A DNA stretch of 64,000 nt from Glycine soja. Its lineage: Eukaryota > Streptophyta > Magnoliopsida > Fabales > Fabaceae. The stretch lies in NCBI RefSeq assembly GCF_004193775.1, contig NC_041020.1:6219657-6283656 (forward strand). Direction: 5' to 3'. The position numbers and the translations under genes were made by a program. The notes below the pieces were generated by a model, which was not told where the DNA came from, made no database searches, and saw only the letters and a list, made by a program, of their open reading frames with translations. Shown in pieces: positions 12,595-24,879 of this stretch; positions within the stretch are counted from its first letter, which is position 1; every line of letters begins with the position of its first letter.

Positions 12595-12635
12595 CACGTG
12601 TGCACATCTCGTTTTTTGAAATTCGGTCACGTGAC
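12595..12635. promoter_or_regulatory. two G-box (CACGTG) sites
   Basis: CACGTG occurs at 12595-12600 and again at 12628-12633. The second sits in the 10-bp palindrome GTCACGTGAC. G-boxes bind bZIP and bHLH factors in plants. No gene was recognised next to them, so a regulatory role is only possible. Confidence 0.3.
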
Positions 12636-15600
12636 ATGGCATCGCCCAATGCGGTGCGTTTCGTGGAATGATGCGCCGTTGGTATCACTTTCAAGTGTCA
12701 ACCGTGAAAAGTGCGTGTTAGACGGATAGCGGTGGCTGGAGAAAATTCTCTAAGAAGATTCCTAATCATCAATGAGAAACCAAAAGAAAAGAAAAGAATA
12801 TAAATAAATAATAAACCTGGTCCCCAAACCACAATGCCACAAAGGAGAGTTTGATAAGGTTGAAAATCAAAATGAAATATATCATTAATACAAGAATTAT
12901 TTATGTTTTTAGTCCCTCAATTTTTTAAACTTTCAATTTTTGTTCTTAAATAAAAAATTCACTGATCGATCCCAAAAAACAGCCAGAAAAATGATTGAGG
13001 AAGATGTTAAAAATCTATAATTTCTACTCCCCTAAATAACCTAGCATCAATTCACAATCAATTAATAAGTGGAACGCAGAAAGCTTGAACCCAAATCTCC
13101 TTCTTCTCTAATCAGATTCAATAGTGTCACTGCAAATCCCCAAATATCCTTTTATTTATATTTTATCATTACCAATAAGACTTCTATTATGTTTTTCAAT
13201 ATTTTTTTAACATTATTTAGTCATCAATTATTAATAAATTTAAGTCATTAAAAATATAGAAAAGTTTAATTTGTGAACTTTTAGTCATTGAAAGAGGGGA
13301 AAAAAAGTAATCTTTAATTATTATTTATTTTTATTATAAATTATTCTGTTATTATTACATGAATTTTTTTTTTTTTTACATCACCCCTTATGAGTGGTTT
13401 AATAGCCTTTTTATATGTTCATAATTTCCTTTTCACAATATAAAATTATTATTTTTTTGTAATTAAATCAATTTTTCCTGTGACTATTTTTTGTGACTAT
13501 TATATACCCACAAGGATCAACCTAAGGGAGTTTGGGTATTATGTACAGTGTTTTAGATTTAACTCTGTCGCTATTATTGTACACACACAAAAAAGAAGTT
13601 ATACAATATAACTCGAACTTGTATTTTTTTTTGTGTGAAAATTTTATGCACGTACATTTGTCTATTAATTTTGCAATTTTCTTGTGAATTACTCTATGAT
13701 TTTGGTAAAAATATGATTATTTTCTTAAATTTATTAAAAATATTCACAGCTGAATGATTTATAGTTGAGTTTACCAACTTATGTTGCATGACAAAAAGAA
13801 TCAATTGATATTATGATAAATAATGGAGCATGCATCTAACATACAACTAATTTCCTGATATAAGCAACATAGTTGGAGCTACAGAGTCAAATCCTCGACA
13901 ACTTCATAACATAATCAGGTAGAAGTACATTCCACGGTAAAATAATCAGAACAACTTCAGCATTTAATGAATCATTTTCATCCGGAACTTGTAAATGATC
14001 ACTCACATTGTTTTACCTATAGACATGTTTGAGGCAATGATCCTGCAGTCAAATACCTCAACAACAAGAATAAACTCATGAAGTGGTACTGATCTAAAGT
14101 TTTCTCCTTCATTTGTTTATCTTTTGGAAGAATTTTGTTAAATAAAAATATTTTAATGAAGAAAATGGATGGACAAATATTGTCATTTTACTATATCAAA
14201 TTTTTATTGGTTTGATGAATATTTAGATGGTCAAACACAAGAAGAAAATGAAATGGAGAAAATGTATAAACATGACAAACTTTTCACAGTAGCATCTTCA
14301 TATAGTCATTGCATGAGAACGACAATATTAAAACCATATACACGTTAAGCATCATTTAAAGTTGTCTTAAATATTGATAAGCAAACTTTAAAAGACATGT
14401 AACATTCATAAAATCACATGAATAGACAAATTTCAAACTTAAGTTCAGGGAACACCAAGTTTCAAAACAAAATTCAAATCAAGGACAAAGCAAAAATCCA
14501 CACTAAATAACCAAAATATTTCTTTAACAAAACATGTCTAAAACCAAGTAGATCATCCTTTTTTAGTCTTAAAAGTCTTCTTCCTTATCTTATGTGTAAA
14601 CGACACACGATATATGTCACCGACTCAATAATTATTGTGAAAAAGATTCAATTTTAATTTTTTTTTAAAACTCCTATTAATTTACTTTATAAGAAAGTGT
14701 GTAATTTTTTTGCAAATCAATTCTCAATTCACAGTCTAAAGTCAAATAAATTTTCTAGCACAAAGCATAATACATGATGGATAATACATACAAATAACAT
14801 GGAAAACATAAATAGAGTATTGTGCCTTATGGCACTCCAAATTATAAGTAAGAAATCCGACTATCTCAAAATAAATATACATGGCCATCAAAATATATCT
14901 CAACAGGTAACACATCAAAAGAGGGAGGTAAATCTAATATATCAACCCATTCTCTGTTCATCCAACACATGAAAATCTGACAAAATTATCAATACAATGA
15001 CAAAGTCCTTTATGCCTCTGTTGCGTCCTACAAAGATGTCCAAAATCCTAATGTAGAACCTCACAGAGAACTGATGCATCTCCAATATCTGTTCCCACGA
15101 AATTTTCGCGGTCATCATAGTCAATCACATACACAAACAACACAAGGTAAACTTATAAAAATTCTCATAAAAATTAATTATGACACATAACAACATTCAA
15201 TTCAAATTAGGATCCAACAACATTTTTGCTTAGATTCCTCTTGTGTGGATTAGACATGCTAATTATAAGTATGTCCGCCACCTTTACATGCCGGGCCTTT
15301 CCACGAGATACTAAGCATAATCAACACCTTATTCTCAAGGTCTTATATAACAAGAATCCCTCAGGATTTTTCAACGACTGTCTTTCTCAAACCTTCGACA
15401 TTACTAAGTACATAAAATAATTTACACTACTATGGTTTCTCAAAGGCAAATATAGAATTTATTTTAATTATCTACGTCACTTAAAGATTTAAAAATTTAA
15501 ATGCTTAAGTTTGGTAAATACATCTTATTATTTCAAATAATAAGAAACTTAGTAAAAATTAAATTAAATTCATTCTTACTAAGAAATCCTAAATCAAGTT

Positions 15601-17033
15601 ACTTTTTACTATTAACACTTTTGACATTTCAATTTTTATTCATGGTAATTTCAATAAATCTTTATACTTATTTTTCTATAACTAATTAAAGTGTATGATT
15701 ACAACTAATCAAAATCTTAGTTTTGAGTTACTAAACGTGGGTTTAAGCATGAGGTTACTAACATAGCTAAACTTCAATTAGTAGTGTCATCATCAATATT
15801 TATACTGCACGAGTCTTGTTGTAGATCATGGGGGTTGTCTTAACTTGTATAGATATATACATTCGATTTAGTTATTTATTTTTAATTTTCTATTATCTAA
15901 AACAAAGAAAACGAATTATACTTAATCATAAGAAACCAGAGGTCACTTACCGGCCACTATGTACAAGTTGCTGACAGCATTTAAAATCTTTTCTTAGAGA
16001 TTTTAGTTCCTTTAAATATATTATTTTCCACTAACTTCAAGCTTATTCTCTTAAGTCTTAACTTGCAAGTTGCAACTAACGACTAAGTTTCAGTCAATAT
16101 ACAGGACGTAAAATAGTCCTATAAGATTCATTCTTACTCTCCACACGTTGATTCTTTTATCACTACTTGTTCTAAAAGATTTCATCGTTCAAAGCTTAGG
16201 CATCATAGTTCATAGGGTATTCAAATTCAAATCGATTCAAAATCAAAATCAAAATCCGCTCAAAAAAGACTGAAAACTCAATCAAATCGATTTTTGTAAG
16301 ATTTGTTTTGGATGATTTTTATCTTTAACCTATTGATTCGGTTCAATTTATGGTTAGTGTTTTTAAAACCGATCAAAATTAAATCAAACTATAATAAGTA
16401 TACTAACACTTATATTATTTTAATATTATACATTTTTTTATATGTATCACGTGAGTTTCACAATATTTTATAATATTATATATATAAAATTTATACAATT
16501 CATGTTATTTTTTTTATATAACTTTTTAAAGATATTTTTTGTTTAAAATAAATAAAAGTTTACATTTTATTATAGAAGGTTTGACTTATTAATAAGTTTC
16601 ATTAATTGTTATTAATTATTTTTTAATATAATTTTATTTAAAATATGAAAAAATATATAAAATTTAATAAAATAATATTTATTTTAAAATAATCACGTAT
16701 GATTTTAATTTTGATTTGAATGATTTTTTGATAAAAAATTAAATCAAACCAAACCGTAAATATCTCTAATAGTTAGAGATAATTTATAACTTAACAATAA
16801 TTATATTTTTTTAACATCAACCAACAAACCATAATAGGAACCCACACCAAGGCATTTTTCATGATGTCTAACAAGATAATAATATAACATCGTTAAGTCA
16901 TCAGAGAATAACCAATTTCACAATGACAACTCAAAGTAGCAACAAATTTCAGATCCAAAAGCAAGACAACAAGTAGTTCAACCTTCTCATAGTTAAAACA
17001 GAGAAGTAAGACTAAATACTAAAAACTTAGTGA

Positions 17034-17103
17034 ACAACATAACTCGCTATATATTATTCTAAATTCAAACAACATAACTCGCTATATATTATTCTAAATT
17101 CAA
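17034..17103. repeat. 35-bp tandem duplication
   Basis: Two identical head-to-tail copies of a 35-bp unit containing 'aactcgctatatattattct' (unit starts near 17034 and 17069). Confidence 0.9.
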
Positions 17104-19087
17104 ACAACATCCAAATGGAAATAATGGATGTCACATAAATGATATCCATATGTTTGCATTTAGATCACATTTAAGATAACCCTCCTACTCTACAACACTA
17201 AGTGCTCGCCTAAGTTCACAACCAAAACAAACTAACCTCACTTAAACTTGGCTTGCTAAGATACACGATCAAATTAAACTAGAAATGATCACAATATCTT
17301 TTCTTACCAAGGTCACAACCGAAAGCATTTACTTCACCAACCCTTCCTCGAACCAACAATCCAAACACGACGAACATGGCGTTTTTACCTAACCCTCCAT
17401 CACCAATGCCTCTTTAACATAACAACACGAAAAAACTCTAAACTATCAGCCACACCAGTTTCAGAACTATCTTTAAGCCTTTGACACACCAACAATGAGA
17501 CGACAACGAACTCATCGTCTTTGGGTACCCCTCTTGGCTTCTTTCCCAGCTGATACACCCATAATCTCTTCATTTAGGAATTTCAACTATTTAATGTATA
17601 TTAATGAAGAACATTTATGATTATTCATCTATTCAAATTATAATTATCATGAAACGTATACAATTAAATAAAACTATATATTATTATTATAATACCCGAA
17701 ACAAATGAATCTCGATGGATCACATGACAAAGTGATCCACTCTAGAAGCACTCATATTGAACCCATCTTGTACATTAAGGGGTGACTGTCCCTTTCAATC
17801 AACGTGATTCCGTCACTAATCCAAAGTTCATATTTTGGATATGTATTTGATTTAAATATTTAGAAATAAAATTTTATCACTCATAATAATTATATTACTT
17901 ATTAAGCATAATTGTCTTGTAAAGAATACACATCAGAACACTACGTACGTTAAGCACAGTAAATTATGAAGTTTGTGACTGAGATGAAATGTAATCTTTC
18001 TACCATTGTTTTGGTGCCTTAAACTTAACATGTCATCGATTAAGTGCACGGTACACCAAATGATCACATGCAAATTTAAGCGGCCAACACATTTTTTTTC
18101 ACCTGACGCCCATTTTTCTAATCAATCATAGCATCCAAGCATATAGGCCACAGACAAAGTATATCATTTTTCTCGTGAAACCATCAAGCAAAACAAGGAA
18201 CGTTACCAAGAACAAAAAGTACATATAATTTTATTTTATTCTCAAAATTCAAATTTGCTTAGCTGACTTTCAACTTTTTTTTAATTGGTTTGTGAATCAC
18301 ATGGGCTAATGTGGTGGAAGACTTTTGGAGTTTCCAACATATCTTTGCTTTAAGGGTAAGGTTGCTTATGGAGCTAATTTTATTGTTCTCTGTACCAAAA
18401 AATATTGCAATCCTAATCTTTTTAACTCTTGACATTATAAAAAAAACAATTTACTACATGTATTTTCATGGTTTTAAAAATTATATCAGACCGGTTGGTT
18501 GATCGATGATTGAATTAGAGATAGATCATATCACTAGTTTAGCGAACTTAAAAAAATTAATAGAACAAAAAAGCGATTAAGAAAATAACTTTAAGTTCTC
18601 GGGATAGTTAACCATTGGGAAAATTTTATTTTGTACGAGTAAACGTAAAATTATTGAATATGATATATAAATATGTATGTTAAGATATGATTATATTTAT
18701 AATATTATATGACATATTTTCTCAGAGGAGGTTGAAGAGCTCTTTTAAGAAAATAAATATCACTCTTCATAAAGTTTGTATCACCTCCAATTTATTTATT
18801 TTCTTAAAAACTTAAGAAATGGAGGAAATAAAAAAAATAAAGAAAAGAAAAGAGAGAGGATCCTTTCCTACTTTCCTAGGTTTGAAAGAATGAGAAAAAG
18901 GCAAAGTACATTGTCAGATATCAAGGGCTCAATTAATAGGGAATGGAATTCACTCAGTTAAAACTTACAATTTATGTTTAATTTGTTGAGCACTTTTTTT
19001 TATACTATGTACAGACTAAAATTTTAGTATTTTCTTAATTAAGTAAACACTTCATTTTTCTTATTATAAATTTTAATTGTTTATATT

Positions 19088-19335
19088 TGAAAGAAATTGT
19101 TTTCCTTGAATAATTCATTAAATACCATTCGCTTATATACAAGATTACAAGCTAAAAATATATAAGCTAAAGATATGGCTAAAGATAAATCTAATAGAAT
19201 GACTAAAGATAAATCTAATAGATATAACAACTACAAAACTAAAGATAAACCTAATAGCTAAAGATATGACTAAAGATAAATCTAATAGATATAACAACTA
19301 TATAAAATCAGAATATATTATCATATATTCTAACA
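19088..19335 (-). repeat. 3' LTR of copia A (248 bp)
   Basis: It matches 23908-24080 at both ends but carries about 75 bp of extra internal tandem units containing 'ctaaagataaatctaatag'. Confidence 0.9.
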
Positions 19336-20802
19336 CACCCCCGCAGTCGAAGCGGGAGGTTGACGGACAATGAGACTGTCTCGAAAATCCTCAAATAACA
19401 CCAAAGGAAGTCCTTTGGTAAATATGTCTGCAATCTGATAACGAGACAGAACATGTAAAACTCGAACTTGACCATGAGCAACCTTTTCACAAACAAAATG
19501 TATATCCATCTCAATGTGTTAAGTGAGTTGATGTTGAATTGGATTACCCACAAGATATATCGCATTTACATTACCACAATAAACCAATGTAGCCTTCTGG
19601 ATCGGACAATGAAGCTCCAAAAGCATATTTCGCAACCAACATGACTCTGAAACTACATTGGCAACCCCTCGATATTCAGTCTTTGCACTAGACCTAGACA
19701 AAGTAGTTTGTCGTTTAGCTAACCAAGAGATAAAATTATCACCAAGAAATACACAATACCCAGAAGTAGACCGTCTCGTATCCGGGCATCCACCCCAATC
19801 AACATCCGTATAAGAAACAAGATTAGATGTATATGATGGATAAAGATTAAGACCATGGTCTATAGTACCCTGAATGTAGCGCAACATGCGCTTGAGAGCG
19901 TGCATGTGCTCATCCTTTGGGTCATGCATGAATAAGCACACATGTTGCACTGCATATGTAATGTTAGGTCTGATAAAAGTAAGGTATTGTAGAGCCCCAG
20001 CAAGGCTCCTGTAGAGAGTTGGATCCTCAAATGGAGTGCTTGATGTGGCACTAAGCTTTGGTTTAGTATCAACATGGGTAGGTGATAACTTACAAGAAGA
20101 CATGCCAGCTCGATCAATAATCTCCATGGCATATTTCTTTTGAGATAAAAACAAACCACCTGCATGATGAGTTACAACAATGCCCAAAAAATAACTTAAC
20201 TGTCCCAAGTCCTTCATAGCAAATTCCAAGCTAAGAAGGATAATAATGGACTTACGAAGCTCATAAGAGGAAGCAGTCAAAATGATGTCATCCACACATA
20301 ACAAAATATAAGCCATAGAAGTACCTTGTCGATAGATGAAAAGAGAATGATCTGAAGTGCTATGAGAGAACCCGAGTGTATGAACAAAATCAGCAAATCT
20401 CTTATACCAAGCCCGCGGTGCCTGTTTAAGCTCGTATAGAGACTTCTTTAACAGAAAAACATGATTAGGTTTTTGCGGGTCCCTAAAACCCATAGGCTGA
20501 TGCATGTAGACAGTCTCATTAAGTTCACCATGTAAGAAGGCATTTTTGACGTCAAGTTGATGAATGTGCCATGCCTTAGACAAAGCCAGACTCAAAATTG
20601 TGCAAATAGTTGCTGGTTTGACCACCTGACTAAATGTGTCACCACAATCTACACCAACCTGTTGAGTTTTGCCATCACCTAGAAGACGAGCTTTATGCCT
20701 CTCAAAAGAACCAACAAATTTTTCTTTATGAGCAAAAATCCACAATGACCGAATTACATTAACATCAGGTGGATGGGGCACTAACTCCCATGTCTTATTT
20801 TT
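19336..20802 (-). pseudogene. copia A reverse transcriptase and RNase H (3' part of pol)
   Basis: On the minus strand this shows RT motifs LDVKNAFLHGEL, KQAPRAWYKRF and the catalytic CVDDIILT. The RNase H part has YTDVDWGGCPDTRRSTSGYC and the modified AKTEYRGVANV (usually A-E-A-E-Y-R). A TAA at 19519-19521 cuts the frame just after 'NPIQHQLT'. Coding similarity continues afterwards through 'SRYQIADIFTKGLP' to the polypurine tract. The frame begins inside RT at '[18 protein letters not shown]'. The preceding part of pol lies in the inverted block, so this piece has no connection to gag. Confidence 0.9.
20675..20802. repeat. left arm of 128-bp inverted duplication in copia A
   Basis: Reverse complement of 21942-22069 with no gap and few mismatches. 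It encodes the same start of the RT region, here on the minus strand. Confidence 0.9.
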
Positions 20803-22069
20803 TCCATTCTCGTACTCTTATGTCATTTGATATTGTTCACACTGATCTTTGGACATCACCTGTTTTGAGTTCCTCAGGGCACCGATATTATATCTTGTTG
20901 TTAGATGATTATTCTAAATTTTTGTGAACTTTTCCTTTGTCAAAAAAATCAAATGCATATTCCACATTCATAAATTTTAGAACTTTCATCCGAACTCAAT
21001 TCGAATGGGAAGTAGAAAATATACAATGTGATAATGGTAAAGAGTTTGATAATAAGCCTTTTTGGGATTTTTGTAAAGTGAATGGTATTTCTTTCCGATT
21101 GTCTTGTCCTCATACTTCTCCTCAAAATAGGAAAGCCGAAAAGACAATTTGTACAATTAAAAATATTGTTCGTACTTCACTTGCCCATGCGTCATTACCT
21201 CCTTCCTTTTGGCATTATGCCTTGCAAATGACGACTTACCTTCTCATCAATATTCTTCCTCATAAGTTATTGAACTATAAATCTCCTTTTAGGGTTCTTT
21301 ATCATAAGGATCCAACTTATTCTCATCTTCGGATTTGTGGGTGTTTATGTTATCCTCTATTTCCTTCCACTACCATAAATAAACTTCAACCCTGCTCTAC
21401 TCCATGTGTTTGTTTAGGATATCCTTCGAATCACTGTGGTTATAAATGCTATGACTTATCTTCTAGGAAAATAATTATAAGTCGTCATGTCATTTTCAAT
21501 GAAACACAATTTCCATTTGCTAAATTACACACTCCTCATATTCAGACTTATGATTTCTTAGATGATGGCTCAAACCCATAAGTGATCCACCATTTAGTGT
21601 CTCAATCCACTACTCCTAATGCTCAAACTCCTGGTCTAGTTTCATTCGGGCCCAACTCCCCTAATATTGCAACCGGCCCAACCATTAAGCCAAAGAAGAA
21701 TATTGTTAATTGTATGAATTGTCCAGCGATTGCTTCCCCTCCTCCTAGTCTAGCCCTTTCTTCACGTCCTAGCCCACCTCCTCGAGCTGTTACACGTAGC
21801 CAACATGGGATAGTTAAGCCAAAGAAGATCTTTCATCTTCATACCACTGTTGCTAAATCCCCTCTGCCACGTAACCCCGTGTCGGCCCTTCGGGACCCGA
21901 ATTGGAAAAAGGCTATGGATGATGAATTTGATGCTCTTATTAAAAATAAGACATGGGAGTTGGTGCCCCGTCCACCTGATGTTAATGTAATTCGGTCATT
22001 GTGGATTTTTGCTCATAAAGAAAAATCTGATGGTTCTTTTGAGAGGCATAAAGCCTGTCTTCTAGGTGA
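20803..22069 (+). pseudogene. copia A integrase and RT start, inverted relative to the element
   Basis: This block reads on the plus strand, opposite to the rest of the element. It holds the integrase core: HTDLW (first Asp), QCDNGKEF (second Asp) and PQNRKAEKTI (Glu; the usual Gly before it is Arg). The integrase C-terminal region follows with FGC-like 'ICGCLCYPLFP' and 'CVCLGYPSNHCGYKCYD'. A TAA at 21579-21581 breaks the frame, which then reopens in the same phase. It ends with 'DPNWKKAMDDEFDAL' and the RT start repeated on the other strand at 20675-20802. It cannot be expressed as part of the retrotransposon polyprotein. Confidence 0.92.
21942..22069. repeat. right arm of 128-bp inverted duplication in copia A
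   Basis: Reverse complement of 20675-20802. The match stops at 'aggtga' on one side and at 'aaaaataag' on the other. Confidence 0.9.
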
Positions 22070-22146
22070 CATAAGAGTACGAGAATGTGACAAAATAAAT
22101 TATTGAACAATATCAAATGACATAAGAGTACGAGAATGTGACAAAA
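22068..22146. repeat. 28-bp direct repeat at the inversion junction
   Basis: A 28-bp unit beginning 'gacataagagtacgagaatg' occurs at 22068-22095 and again at 22119-22146. In addition, 22104-22138 is the reverse complement of 20805-20839 (35 bp). The duplication is therefore present at both ends of the inverted block. Confidence 0.9.
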
Positions 22147-23870
22147 CAAAAGGTAACTTAATATGTTTTCCAAGAGAACATGAATGAAAAATACGAGAAT
22201 CTCTAATTTGATTAATTTCAATAATTTATTCTTCCTAAGAGAATGCAAGATAGATACTCTCGGGTGTCCCAATTGCTTATGCCAAAGAGAAGGAGCTAAG
22301 GCAGCAAAAGTAGAGGAAGAAGTGGCTGGAGTGGTGGACTCGGTGATAGGATAAAGCGCGCCCTGACTCTCACACCTCATTAGAGGCATCCCTGTCTGAA
22401 AATCCTTCACAAAAAACCCAAAGGGATCAAATTCAACAGTCACAGAATTATCAGTGGTAAATTTTCTGACCGACACTAAGTTTTTGATTAGTTTAGGAGC
22501 ATGAAGGACATTTTTCAAGGCTAAAGGAGGATGTGGGGAAGGCAAGTTAGTTTGACTATAACCATGAATAGGAATTGATTGACCATTACCAACAATGATA
22601 CCACGATGATTGCTCATATTAAAATAAGACGTGAGATTACCTGAGGTGGACGTCATATGAGAGGTGGCACCGGTGTCCATATACCAATTTGGATACGGAG
22701 AAGTAATACCGAGGGTGTGCATTGCAGCCTCGATGTCTGTTAGAGTAGGAGCTGTGGTTATGTATGCCTGCTGAGGTCTGGACCCAAGAATACTGGGCTG
22801 TTGGTGCGGAGGTTGTTGATAATTGGGCCTGGCCCATGGAGCAGTTGGGTACGGACAAGGAGGAATAACCCACTGCATCCATGGCCAAGGCCATTGCTGT
22901 CTTGCAGGCCAGGGGTTGTTTTGGGGCTGCTGCTGTCCACCCCTGCGATTGCTGCCACCGCCACCTTTACCCCCGCTACTAGAGCCTCCCTTGCCAGCGC
23001 CTGAGTTATCATGATCACCAGTGTTGTTGTGATTCTTTCTAGAATTTCCACGGTTTGAATATCGTTTTCCACCATTATTTGTGCGGCGTCCTGATGAATG
23101 ATCAGACATCTCTTGAGATTCATCTGAGTCACGAGCCACCATGGCGACGAACGAGGTCTGAGCTGCCTTCTTAAGGTTGGATTCTTCGAGAACAAGCATC
23201 GACCGTGCTTGATAAAACTGAGGCAAGGGATCCCTTTGACGGATGAGTGTGGCCACTCCCTTGTAGGGTTTAGTGAGACCGGACACCAATTGCAGAACCA
23301 ACCTACTATTATTAACTGGAAAGCCGATGTTCTTGAGTTGATCCGGCAGTGACTTGAGATGTTGACAGTAAGCAGAGACACTTGAAAAGGCCTCCATGGT
23401 TGTGTGGGTGAAATCATACTCAAGTGTAACGTCACGAGAGTGTTTGTTATCTTGGAATATATCACGCAACCTATTCCAAGCCTCCATTGCCGTGGTGTCG
23501 GGTTCAAGAATAGTATGTAAAAGATCATGAGAAATTGTTGCATAAATCCATTGTAGAATGATGGTGTCTAGTGTCAACCAGAGTTCTGTCTCCTCCTCCA
23601 TTGGTGGTGCCTTCTGCTTGCCATCCTATGGAGGAATTATATGATCAATTATCCTATGGGATCGTGCATGAATTTTGAAAAGTTCAACCCATGTCGCGTA
23701 TTGGACATTTTTCATCTTAAGAATGATTGAGACATGATTCTTGATGTTGGATACAGCAAGAGTAGGGTGAAAGGTAGATTTTGAGTCAGGCGTGGTGATG
23801 GAGAAGAAGGGGAGAAGAAGAAGAATGGGGCTGAATGACGCTAAGGCCTGTGTGCGGAAGGCTGAGGAAG
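22140..23870 (-). pseudogene. copia A gag - protease - GAG-pre-integrase region
   Basis: The minus strand shows a UBN2/retrotransposon gag region ([19 protein letters not shown]), a Gly/Asn/Gln-rich linker, the aspartic protease active site [13 protein letters not shown], and the GAG-pre-integrase motif [20 protein letters not shown]. The frame from Met at 23601 is open to 21982, but after about 22215 it translates junction DNA rather than integrase. Similarity also extends upstream of 23601 ('STFHPTLAVSNIKNH'), cut by a TAG at 23626-23628, so the true gag start is near 23850. No CCHC knuckle was seen. Confidence 0.88.
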
Positions 23871-23893
23871 GTTCAAAAATTTTCCCTAAGCAA

Positions 23894-23907
23894 TCTGATA
23901 TATACCA
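23894..23907 (-). other. primer-binding site of copia A, altered
   Basis: Directly inside the 5' LTR the minus strand reads TGGTATATATCAGA. The usual copia site complementary to initiator-Met tRNA is TGGTATCAGA. The difference is a 4-bp TATA insertion. Confidence 0.75.
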
Positions 23908-24080
23908 TGAAAGAAATTGTTTTCCTTGAATAATTCATTAAGCACCATTCGCTTATATACAAGATTACAAGCTAAAGATATGGCTAAAGATAAACATAAT
24001 AGCTAAAGATATGACTAAAGATAAATCTAATAGATATAACAACTATATAAAATCAAAATATATTATCATATATTCTAACT
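23908..24080 (-). repeat. 5' LTR of copia A (173 bp)
   Basis: Shares both ends with 19088-19335. The last base at 24080 is T where A would complete TG..CA. Confidence 0.9.
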
Positions 24081-24304
24081 ATATTGATCTACCATTTATA
24101 TAATTATACAAACAAGGCCCTGACTACATTTTCTCTGTCCTGTTGACACCTGTCCACTGTCTATTCTCTGTTCTGTTGACACCTGTCCAGTTATAGGCCT
24201 TCTTTTATGCTTCTTTGCTCATTGCCATATGAAGGCTTTCTCCTTGCCTGAAGGTTTGTGTTTTACAAGGCCCATTCTCTCTTCTTTGTGCGAGCTGTTG
24301 CAAT

Positions 24305-24440
24305 TCCTTATTTCCACAACCACCAAGCCACGTGTCACTTTCTAATTGCTGAATTTCACCGCACCATTTAATTCTCCTTAATTCCAGAACTTTCTTCTCT
24401 CTCTTCCATTTCTCTTGCATCCGTCCAGATTCTTCCCCTC
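24305..24440 (+). repeat. Helitron internal repeat, inverted relative to the 27-30 kb copies
   Basis: The segment with 'ctttctaattgctgaatttc' and 'aattccagaactttcttc' is the reverse complement of 27474-27600 over about 120 bp. A shorter part of it (the 'gacaattagaaagcgatacg' motif) recurs at 28427, 29550 and 30270. Confidence 0.85.
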
Positions 24441-24879
24441 CTCTTTCTCTTCCTCAACTTCTTCTCTTTTCTTTTCTATCAATATTCAGTTTCCCCTTTT
24501 TTCTCTTCCTCAACTTCTCCTTTTTTTCTTCTCCGCTTTTGTTTCTCCTCCTTTATTCTTTTGCATCCATGCCGTTTTTGTTTCTCCTCCTTTATTCTTT
24601 TGCGTCCGTCCATATTTTGTTTCACGTTAATATTCTATTTTTCCCTTTTTTGTCTAATTTTTTGTGGTTTGATTTTTAGGACAGTCTAACGACGGTGTTG
24701 AAGGTTACAAGGCTTTGCCCATGGAAGAGTTGGGATAGGCTACTAAAGAATAAAAGTATTGAAGAATAAAGGTTCCATTTTTATCTATTTTTTCTCCTTT
24801 TTTGGCCTAATCTTTTGTGGTCTAATTTTTTGTGGTTTGATTTTTGGGACATGCTAACGGTTGATTTTTCTTTTTCATT

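Larger units (their letters stand above)
12572..19082. other. AT-rich intergenic DNA without a recognised gene
   Basis: No open frame here resembles a protein family. The longest frames are about 60-65 codons and low in complexity. A 35-bp tandem duplication sits at 17034-17103. The stretch at about 16220-16760 is rich in 'aaaccga/tcaaatcg' phrases and may be an old MITE. I see no tRNA or rRNA gene. Confidence 0.6.
19083..24085 (-). mobile_element. Ty1/copia retrotransposon A with both LTRs, 5-bp TSD and internal inversion
   Basis: The element proper is 19088-24080, flanked by the direct repeat ATATT (19083-19087 and 24081-24085). It reads on the minus strand: 5' LTR, primer site, gag and protease, then a block in the opposite orientation that holds integrase and the first part of RT, then the rest of RT and RNase H, a G-rich polypurine tract (GCGGGGGTG, about 19336-19345) and the 3' LTR. 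LTR ends are TG..CA type (TGTTAGAAT...TTTCTTTCA), with one terminal substitution at 24080. Several stops and the inversion make it non-autonomous. Confidence 0.92.

Noticed and set aside
18311..18360. 16-bp match 'caacatatctttgctt' to the LINE ORF2 at 11354
   Set aside because: The similarity ends at once on both sides and no other LINE sequence is nearby, so chance is the better explanation in AT-rich DNA.
22637..23543. Alternative frames over the copia A gag region, both strands
   Set aside because: They overlap the recognisable gag/protease frame and arise from its low stop-codon density.
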